From: Flavobacterium ginsengisoli
GTDB taxonomy: Bacteria; Bacteroidota; Bacteroidia; Flavobacteriales; Flavobacteriaceae
Assembly (NCBI RefSeq): GCF_029625315.1
Contig: NZ_CP121110.1
Coordinates: 3,481,001-3,545,000, forward strand
Length of the DNA stretch: 64,000 nt
Direction: 5' to 3'
Under the pieces are notes generated by a model. The model worked only from the letters and a program-made list of their open reading frames with translations, was not told the origin of the DNA and searched no databases. The position numbers and the translations under genes were made by a program. This document shows, piece after piece, positions 57,558 through 64,000 of the stretch. Numbering within the stretch: position 1 is the stretch's first letter; every line of letters begins with the position of its first letter.

Positions 57558-59138
57558 ATGAAAATTCTAAAATATATCTTTTCAGGTTGTGCAATACTAT
57601 TTTTTTCACAGTGCACTGATTTAGCAGAAGAACCGTATACTTTCCTGTCTCCAAGCAATTATTATAAAAATGCTGATGAATTGAATACTGCATTGGTTGG
57701 TGTTTATGATGGCTATCAAAATGGATTTAATGGTTATTACAAGTATATCATGTACTTGGAAGTCTTAACTGAATTTGGTTCTCCCGCATACGCTAAAGAT
57801 GATGCACAACTCTGGAATGTTTGGTCAGACATGAACAATGCTGATAAAATGGTAATTACAAATTGGGACGATGCCTACAACATTATCAATAGAGCAAATT
57901 TAGTTATTGGCAGAGGTGCAGATGTTGAAATGGACGAAACTCTAAAAAAGCGATATTTTGCAGAGGCTCGTTTTATAAGAGCCGCAACATACTACAATCT
58001 AGTACGCATGTACGGAGGTGTTCCGATTCCTGAAACTTTTACAGAAGGATTAAAAAACCTTGCAATTCCACGAAAAACAACAGAGGAAACTTATGCCTAC
58101 ATTATTTCCGATCTAGAATATGCCGAAGAAAATTTGCCTCTAAAATCTAATTATCCAAGCGATAATATTTGGAGAGCTTCAAAAGGAGCTGCACAAGCTT
58201 TGCTTGGAGATTTATATCTTACTCGAGGCAGTATGACTGGAGACAGAACTTTTTTTCAAAAGTCTAAAGATTACACTGCAAAAGTTATTCAATCGGGTCA
58301 ATATGATTTGCAACCCGACTTTAAAGATCTATGGTTTTGGTGGAACATCAACAATAAAAATGGAATTGAATCTGTGTTTGAATTACAGTTTGGAGGTGTC
58401 GAAAATGAATACAACAACAACCACGTAATGTTTGGTGTAAACATAACCGAAACAACATTGGGTTGCTATATGTATCATCGATTTGGTCCTTCAATACAGC
58501 ATTATCTTTCATATGGTGATAATGATGCTAGAAAAGAAGGCAGTTTTTTAACGAAAGCAAATGTTACTGAAAAAGGAAATCCAAGTCATATTTTACAAAC
58601 CATCGAATTTGTTCCAGCCGACAAAGGTTTCTTTCCTGGGTCTAAAGGATGGAAAACAGCTTCGCCAGGAAATCTGAAATTTTATGACCGAACCGAAAGT
58701 TCGGCCACACTAAAAAAACCTCAAGCAAATTCTTATGCTATTCGTTATGCCGATGTATTGCTAGATTATGCTGAAGCAGAAAATGAAATTAACGGTCCTG
58801 CTGCAGCTTATGCATACGTAAATAGAGTGCGAAATAGAGCTAAGCTTCCAGATCTAACTCCAGGTTTAAGTAAAGAACAATTTGCTGATGCCATTTACAA
58901 AGAAAGAGGATGGGAATTTGTAGGAGAAGGGTTGTTATTTTTTGACGAATTAAGAACCAATCGAATTGGAAAAAACGTTGCCGATCATGTTAAATATGGA
59001 AATGATAACGGAATTAATATGTACGTAAACAATCCTTTGCAATTTGTTCCTTCCAAAAATTTCTTATTCAAAATTCCACGATATGATTTAGATTCTAATC
59101 CTGCTCTAGTTCAAAATCCTGATAATGTAAGTAATTAA
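57558..59138 (+). CDS. SusD/RagB-family nutrient-binding lipoprotein
   Basis: A 526-aa lipoprotein with lipobox FFSQC (Cys19). SusD features: FLSPSNYYKNADELNTALVG, RFIRAATYYNLVRMYGGVPI, SKGAAQALLGDLYL and the late RYADVLLDYAEAENE with YVNRVRNRAKLPDL. It covers the SusC barrel at the cell surface and binds the ligand. No glycoside hydrolase or regulator adjoins the pair, so its substrate cannot be inferred from context. Confidence 0.95.
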   Translation: MKILKYIFSGCAILFFSQCTDLAEEPYTFLSPSNYYKNADELNTALVGVYDGYQNGFNGYYKYIMYLEVLTEFGSPAYAKDDAQLWNVWSDMNNADKMVITNWDDAYNIINRANLVIGRGADVEMDETLKKRYFAEARFIRAATYYNLVRMYGGVPIPETFTEGLKNLAIPRKTTEETYAYIISDLEYAEENLPLKSNYPSDNIWRASKGAAQALLGDLYLTRGSMTGDRTFFQKSKDYTAKVIQSGQYDLQPDFKDLWFWWNINNKNGIESVFELQFGGVENEYNNNHVMFGVNITETTLGCYMYHRFGPSIQHYLSYGDNDARKEGSFLTKANVTEKGNPSHILQTIEFVPADKGFFPGSKGWKTASPGNLKFYDRTESSATLKKPQANSYAIRYADVLLDYAEAENEINGPAAAYAYVNRVRNRAKLPDLTPGLSKEQFADAIYKERGWEFVGEGLLFFDELRTNRIGKNVADHVKYGNDNGINMYVNNPLQFVPSKNFLFKIPRYDLDSNPALVQNPDNVSN

Positions 59139-59142
59139 AAAC

Positions 59143-59183
59143 AAAAAATCCTTTCCATCTTTAGCGATAGAAAGGATTTTTTT
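59143..59183. terminator. Bidirectional terminator between susD and the EnvC-like gene
   Basis: Arms aaaaaatcctttc and gaaaggatttttt, with an inner atc/gat pair in the loop, followed by T on the plus strand and preceded by A, so it serves both convergent genes. Confidence 0.88.
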
Positions 59184-59204
59184 AGGTTTAAATCTAGAAT
59201 AAGA

Positions 59205-60460
59205 TTATCTGCTTTGCGACCATCCTTCTGGATTATTATTTGATGTATTTTGTAGAATCAAGAATTTGATGATTGTTTTTCCTGTATCACCACTTGTTCT
59301 AACTTTTCCAATATTTTGTTTAATAGTCACTTTATCTCCCTGACTAACAGAAACTGAACTTAAATTTTGATATACCGTGAAAAAGTCTCCGTGCTGAATT
59401 ACAACTGCTTTATTCACTGGCGATAAAACGATAACCTTAGAAACTTCTCCCGCAAATACTGCTCTCGCGTTTGCACCGTCTTCTGTTGTAATCTCAACTC
59501 CAGAATTATGAACTGTAATTGAAGGGTGCAATGGGTGTGGCTGATCTCCATAGCCAAGAGAAATAAATCCTTTCTCTACAGGCCAAGGCAATCTTCCTCT
59601 GTTTGCTTTAAAATCTGTCTGCCAGAACTTTATCCTCAGGAGTCATGACAATTTTAGAAGAAGAGACTGGTGCCGTTTTTGTTTCAGTCGAACCTGGATT
59701 TGCTTTTGCTCTTTCTGCACTGCTTTTCTGTTTGCTTCCGCAATAGCTTCACGAATTAAACGGTCAATTTGTTTATCAATACGCTTAGATTCATTTTGTT
59801 TTGATCGAATATCAGCGACAATTTTATTTTTATCTTTTTTAAGCGCATTAACTAATTTTTGCTGTTCTTTTTTCTCTACTTCAAGCGTAATTTTTTCTTT
59901 TGATTCTCGGCTATAATCTTCTTTTTTACCTGTCTTTGCCCATCAAGTTTTGCGTTAAAATCAACTAACTGAGCTGTTTTTGACTGAATTTCAAGACCTT
60001 GATTTTTTCTAAAAGTAGTATATTGTTTTAAATATTGTGCCCTTTTGTAAGCTTGCAAGAAACTTTCAGATGATAAAATAAACATCGCACGGCTTTGTTC
60101 AGATCGGCTTTTGTATGATTTTAAAATCATTTCTGCATAATCTTCTTTTAGAACTTTTAGTTCTTTTTTAAGTTTATTTACTTGAACCTGATTAATATAC
60201 ATGTCATTACTAATCAGTTTTTCTTGTTTTGCTGTAGTATTAATTAATTTCTCTTTTAGCTTAATTTTGTTCGCCTGAATTAAATATTCATTCACAGCAG
60301 ATTTCTCTTGTTTTCGAACAGACTGAAGCATCTTTTCGTTATCTCTGATTTCCTGCTGAATTTGAGCTTTACGCTGCTCCAGTTTTTCTTGCTGAGAATC
60401 TTGCGCCCATACAAATGTAGTGGCACAAACTAAAACTAGACTTAGGAGAAATTTTGGCAT
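59205..60460 (-). CDS. EnvC-like murein hydrolase activator with M23 domain (three frameshifts)
   Basis: Repaired length about 417 aa. Signal peptide (MPKFLLSLVLVCATTFVWAQ), long coiled coils (residues about 20-250) and a C-terminal LytM/M23 domain (LPWPVEKGFISLGYGDQPHP, VFAGEVSKVI, GDFFTVYQNLSSVSVSQGD). The usual zinc residues are partly replaced (e.g. NSGVEI, VIQHGDF), as in non-catalytic EnvC activators. The frame breaks near 59905-59912, 59717-59723 (gcactgc) and 59617-59622 (gtctgc); repair gives ANRKAAERAKANPG and LAADFKANRGRLPW. Helps cell separation. Confidence 0.88.
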
Positions 60461-60484
60461 GTTTATCTTTTTATTTTTGCAAAT

Positions 60485-61264
60485 TTACTTAATTGTAACT
60501 TTTTTATAACCGCTTGGTACGCTATACGGAAAAGAAAGTTCTTCATTAAATGAAATATTGTTGTAATTCAAGTTAATGCTTGTCTTGCCTTTTGGCTGAA
60601 CTGCATTGATTTCTATACTTGTAGGCAATGTTCCCTGATCAAAATTTTTAGCTTCTGAATAGGCAATTTGCAATGTTCTGTTTTCTGATGGCTGAGAAAT
60701 CTCTTCTTTCTGAATTAAATATTTTTCCCCATCTAAGAAAAAGGTTTTCTTTATGTTGGCATCTTTATCTTCATCTAATCTGAATAGATTTTCTACAATA
60801 GTTTGCGTATATTTTCCTTTTCTTAAATCATCAAAAGCTTCTCCAATCAATAGATTTTGAACTTTGGTATAATCTAAATCTGTTCCAAGCCATTTGCTCA
60901 AACTTGTAAAATCTCCTTCATAATAAGTACTATTAATTTTTTCATAATAACTTACTGCCGAAGGTGTTATCAAAGCTTTTGCCATTGTAATTCCTAAGAA
61001 ACGAACGCTTATTAGAATCTGTTTGTCTTTTTCAATTCTGATTTCTGCCGTAACATTTTGGCTTTGTTTTTCATCAGCATATCTTGCGCTCGCTTTTATG
61101 TACAAAGTCGAAAAATCTAACTTGTTGTCGTAATGTTTTTCGATTACTTTTTTGTCTTCTTTTGGTGCAATTGTCTGGCTTGTATTTCCTTGCACTGCTA
61201 CTGCTTTCGTTTTACAAGAAATTACAGCAATAGATAATGCTAGTATTGATATATATTTTTTCAT
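60485..61264 (-). CDS. DUF4292-type lipoprotein
   Basis: A 259-aa lipoprotein with lipobox VISCKT (Cys17) and a mostly beta mature part resembling LolA/LolB-like DUF4292 proteins (TLYIKASARYADEKQSQNVT, RIEKDKQILISVRFLGITMA). Located 24 bp from the EnvC-like gene and 12 bp from the TPR gene on the same strand, so part of one operon. Suggested role: outer-membrane lipid or lipoprotein handling. Confidence 0.82.
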   Translation of the reverse strand: MKKYISILALSIAVISCKTKAVAVQGNTSQTIAPKEDKKVIEKHYDNKLDFSTLYIKASARYADEKQSQNVTAEIRIEKDKQILISVRFLGITMAKALITPSAVSYYEKINSTYYEGDFTSLSKWLGTDLDYTKVQNLLIGEAFDDLRKGKYTQTIVENLFRLDEDKDANIKKTFFLDGEKYLIQKEEISQPSENRTLQIAYSEAKNFDQGTLPTSIEINAVQPKGKTSINLNYNNISFNEELSFPYSVPSGYKKVTIK

Positions 61265-61276
61265 TTGAATTCTCTT

Positions 61277-62629
61277 TTATTTTTTCTTCTTTAATACTTC
61301 ATTTGCTTTCAAAAAGTATTCCTCTTTTTTCTTTGCATCTCCCAATCCATTGTATGCCTCTCCTAACTGAATATTAAAATTTGATTCTAATTTTACGTCA
61401 TCAACCACATAATCAAGACCCATTTCTAAGACGGTTTTTGCATTTTTAAACTGTTTCAACTGATTGCTTCCTAAACCTGCATAGTAATAAAACTGTGGTT
61501 GACTTGGATAAACTTCGATCAGCATCATAGCTCTTTTGGTCATTGGTTCATACTGCTTAACTTGAGAATATGCCTCCAATAATAACATATTGGTCTCAAG
61601 GTCAGTATCTGAATGACTCTTTAAATCTTTTTCATAATATTTAATGGCATTTTCAAATTGTCCTTTACTATGGTAAAACTTTCCAATTTCTTTGGCAACA
61701 TCAACATCTTTATCGTTGTCAAAATAAGAAATGGCTTTTTCTAAATCAGCAGAATACTGTGGATTTTTATTTACATAAATCAAAAATTCATTCAAAGTTC
61801 TGTGTTTGATTTTTGAATCGATTTTTGAGCTTGCTAAAATCATATTCATCGATTTTATAGCTTTATCTGCTTGATTGGCATCTAAATATCCTTTAAACGA
61901 ACTCACTTGACCCCATTCAGAATTCGGGAGTTCTTTTGCCAATTGTTTTGCTACTTCTAGCGATTTTTCATTTTCATTATTTTTCGAATACAAAAAAATC
62001 AGATTTACATAATTTGATTCTTCTTTCGGATTTTTTTTAATCTGTTCCAAAAGATTGTCAATTTCAGCATTTTGGTATTTTCCTTGAGATAAAATCTGTG
62101 TTTTATAAATTTCACGTTCAGCAGATTTTCCGAACTTATCATTCATTTCATTTATCGCGGTCAATGCCTTGTCATACTGATTGGTAATCATATATAACGA
62201 AATCAAATCGTCTTTGTATTCTTCGTCAAAAACAATAATTTTTTGAATAATTTCAATTGCCAAAGGATAGTTTTTGGTCTCGTAACTTACATCATAAATC
62301 CCAAGCCAAAACCATTTGTTTTTAGGATCAAGTTGTGTTGCTTTTTCAAAAGCATCTTGTGCATTCTGATATTGTTTAAGCGACAAATAGTTTTTTCCTA
62401 ATTCAAAATAAGCAACTGCATCATTGGGTTTAAGTTTTATACATTTTTCCAATGATACAATGGCTTTATCATAATTTTCAATTCCTTTTTGTTTTAATGA
62501 TTCATAAAATGAGTCCTGATATTCGTCTGTTGCCATAGCAATATCTTCGGGTTCTGTCTGTGCAAAAACCGAAAATGATGTGCTCAACAAAGCAAAAAAT
62601 AAAACCGTAAAAACTCTTTTTTTGATCAT
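61277..62629 (-). CDS. TPR-repeat protein, exported
   Basis: A 450-aa protein with signal peptide (MIKKRVFTVLFFALLSTSFSVFAQ) and at least six TPR units, e.g. AVAYFELGKNYLSLKQYQNAQ, AIKYYEKDLKSHSDTDLETN-type and FNIQLGEAYNGLGDAKKKEE (quoted in part). It presumably serves as an interaction scaffold in the periplasm. It lies between the nucleotidyltransferase and the DUF4292 gene. Confidence 0.88.
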   Translation of the reverse strand: MIKKRVFTVLFFALLSTSFSVFAQTEPEDIAMATDEYQDSFYESLKQKGIENYDKAIVSLEKCIKLKPNDAVAYFELGKNYLSLKQYQNAQDAFEKATQLDPKNKWFWLGIYDVSYETKNYPLAIEIIQKIIVFDEEYKDDLISLYMITNQYDKALTAINEMNDKFGKSAEREIYKTQILSQGKYQNAEIDNLLEQIKKNPKEESNYVNLIFLYSKNNENEKSLEVAKQLAKELPNSEWGQVSSFKGYLDANQADKAIKSMNMILASSKIDSKIKHRTLNEFLIYVNKNPQYSADLEKAISYFDNDKDVDVAKEIGKFYHSKGQFENAIKYYEKDLKSHSDTDLETNMLLLEAYSQVKQYEPMTKRAMMLIEVYPSQPQFYYYAGLGSNQLKQFKNAKTVLEMGLDYVVDDVKLESNFNIQLGEAYNGLGDAKKKEEYFLKANEVLKKKK

Positions 62630-62675
62630 TTGTAAAAACTACATTTTAAACAAAACGAAACCTTGCTAATTTATT

Positions 62676-63692
62676 TTATTCTAAAACAGCATAATCTCCA
62701 ATACTAATACTTGTAAATTTACCATCGTAACTCACATGGTTTCCGATCATTGCATTATCAAGATTAGCATTTTTAATTTGAGAATATGTTTGTATCAAAC
62801 TGTCTTTAATTGTGCTGTCTGTTACGTGACATCCTTTTCCAAGAGAAACATTTGGACCAATTGTAGTATTCTTCAAAACTACATTTTCGCCAATATAACA
62901 TGGAGGGATAATCGTTGAATTTTCTAATGTAACACCGTAATCAACCAAATGCTCGCCATCATTATGAAGAAAACCTAACATTCTTGTATTAGTTTCAACT
63001 GTAACATCTTTGTTACCGCAATCCATCCATTCGTCAACACTTCCTGTTTTGAAAACTTTTCCGTTTGCCATCATCGCTTTGATACCATCATTAATCTGGT
63101 ATTCTCCACCATTCTGAATATTATTGTCCAAAACATTTTGAAGTTCGTTTCTTAAAATTCCAACTTCTTTAAAATAATAAATTCCTATAACAGCTAAATC
63201 GCTAACAAACTCTTTTGGTTTTTCAACCAATTCTATAATTTCATTATTTTGGTTTAGTTTTACAACACCAAAAGCTTCGGGCTGTTCTACTTGTTTTACC
63301 CAGATTACTGCATCTGCTTCTGGATCTAATTCAAAATCTGCTCTAATTAAAGTGTCTGCATAAGCAATTACCGCTGGTCCAGAAAGAGATTCTTTAGCAC
63401 ACATAATAGCATGTCCGGTTCCTAGAGGCTGATCTTGGCGATAGATTGAAGCTTTAGCTCCTAATCCTTTAGCTAAATCTTCTAAACTTGTTACAACATC
63501 TTCTCCAAAAAAAGCTTCATCTCCTAAGATAAAAGCAACTTCTTCAATTGGTTCTTTTAATATTTTGGCAATATCTTCAACTAAACGGTGTACGATAGAT
63601 TTTCCTGCTACTGGGATTAACGGTTTTGGAACTGTTAAAGTATGAGGCCTCAATCTTGATCCGCGGCCTGCCATTGGCACAATTATCTTCAT
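62676..63692 (-). CDS. Sugar-phosphate nucleotidyltransferase
   Basis: A 338-aa enzyme: nucleotide-binding MAGRGSRLRPHTLTVPKPLI at the N-terminus, GHAIMCAKES, ADTLI and a C-terminal left-handed beta-helix part with hexapeptides (YIGENVVLKNTTIGPNVSLG). It joins a sugar phosphate to a nucleoside triphosphate; glucose- or mannose-1-phosphate are likely, but the sequence does not decide which. It follows the partial dut gene with a 63-bp gap. Confidence 0.88.
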   Translation of the reverse strand: MKIIVPMAGRGSRLRPHTLTVPKPLIPVAGKSIVHRLVEDIAKILKEPIEEVAFILGDEAFFGEDVVTSLEDLAKGLGAKASIYRQDQPLGTGHAIMCAKESLSGPAVIAYADTLIRADFELDPEADAVIWVKQVEQPEAFGVVKLNQNNEIIELVEKPKEFVSDLAVIGIYYFKEVGILRNELQNVLDNNIQNGGEYQINDGIKAMMANGKVFKTGSVDEWMDCGNKDVTVETNTRMLGFLHNDGEHLVDYGVTLENSTIIPPCYIGENVVLKNTTIGPNVSLGKGCHVTDSTIKDSLIQTYSQIKNANLDNAMIGNHVSYDGKFTSISIGDYAVLE

Positions 63693-63755
63693 TTTTTATT
63701 TGATTTTATGGGAAGATTAAAAAAAATCTTCATTGGGTTTGGTCTTTCTTTTTTA

Positions 63756-64000
63756 TTATTTCACTCCAGTGCTTCCAAAGCCTCCTTCACCTCTTGATGT
63801 TTCAGTTAATGTTTCAACTTCAATCCATTCAGCTCTTTCGTGTTTTGCAATAATCAACTGCGCAATTCGTTCTCCGTTTTCTATTACAAAATCGTCATTA
63901 GATAAATTTACTAAAATTACTCCTATTTCTCCTCTGTAATCTGCATCAATAGTTCCTGGCGAATTTAAAACGGTTACCCCTTTTTCTGTCGCCAGACCGC
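63756..64000 (-). CDS. dut: dUTP diphosphatase (C-terminal part; runs off the window)
   Basis: About 81 codons at the window edge read [20 protein letters not shown] and onwards, with dUTPase motif 3 ([11 protein letters not shown]), motif 4 (GERIAQLII) and motif 5 ([11 protein letters not shown]) before the stop at 63756. It hydrolyses dUTP to dUMP. The 5' half lies beyond base 64000. Confidence 0.93.
   Translation of the reverse strand, partial: GLATEKGVTVLNSPGTIDADYRGEIGVILVNLSNDDFVIENGERIAQLIIAKHERAEWIEVETLTETSRGEGGFGSTGVK

Noticed and set aside
3971..59622. Genuine pseudogenisation of 15 genes
   Set aside because: Affected genes include dusB and core envelope genes, damage is limited to one- or two-base indels with shared sequence context, and no other decay is seen; error in the sequence is simpler.
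1..64000. tRNA, rRNA, transposase, integrase or prophage genes
   Set aside because: None was recognised on either strand by reading; small non-coding RNAs cannot be excluded without a search.

Overview
The window looks like a chromosomal segment of a Flavobacterium (Bacteroidota), close to the F. johnsoniae group. The evidence is low GC with A/T-rich intergenic DNA, SusC/SusD, RhaM-, AraC- and DusB-type genes of flavobacterial character, TAnnTTTG-type promoters, short intergenic repeats, and a tyrosine ammonia-lyase that I recognise as very similar to the well-known F. johnsoniae enzyme. I identified everything by reading motifs; no database search was run.

Layout. (1) 133-5396: Leloir galactose genes galM-galK-galT followed by a vSGLT-like Na+/galactose symporter. 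(2) 5688-11496: a probable non-phosphorylating L-fucose (or related 6-deoxysugar) pathway of two SDR dehydrogenases, a UxaA-type dehydratase, an FAH-family hydrolase and a RhaM-type mutarotase, with an AraC regulator read divergently from the dehydratase. (3) 11650-12255: a secreted protein of unknown function. (4) 12305-48225: a large flexirubin-type pigment cluster (aryl polyene plus dialkylresorcinol). It holds a halogenase-like flavoprotein, tyrosine ammonia-lyase, FabG, several ketosynthases, two ACPs, three hotdog proteins, DarA and DarB, acyltransferase, ABC exporter, LolA, a glycosyltransferase-DUF2062 fusion, a trifunctional MMPL exporter/acyltransferase/methyltransferase-like protein, a CrtI-like desaturase, a C45 acyltransferase and a PaaK-like CoA ligase. 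A few orphan genes sit inside it. (5) 48368-54171: housekeeping genes dusB, MATE, FtsX/LolE-like permease, rbfA and a CBS protein, plus a small orphan gene pair. (6) 54549-59138: a SusC/SusD pair. (7) 59205-64000: minus-strand genes dut (partial), a sugar-phosphate nucleotidyltransferase, a TPR protein, a DUF4292-type lipoprotein and an EnvC-like factor.

How the pigment genes fit together (inference from family knowledge): TAL makes 4-coumarate, the PaaK-like ligase activates it, the KS/ACP/FabG/hotdog set extends it to an aryl polyene, DarB and DarA build the dialkylresorcinol, and the acyltransferases and exporters join and move the product to the outer membrane.

Most striking is sequence quality. 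Fifteen genes carry about 25 single- or double-base indels, and in each case the repaired length is again a multiple of three. About 13 of the indels fall where the undamaged reading frame predicts a GCNGC site (seen as GCGAGC, GCTCGC, GCTTGC, GCAAGC, GCAGAC and similar). Most of the others are one-base shortenings of homopolymers. This looks like a systematic long-read base-calling artefact, possibly at a methylated motif, rather than real gene decay.
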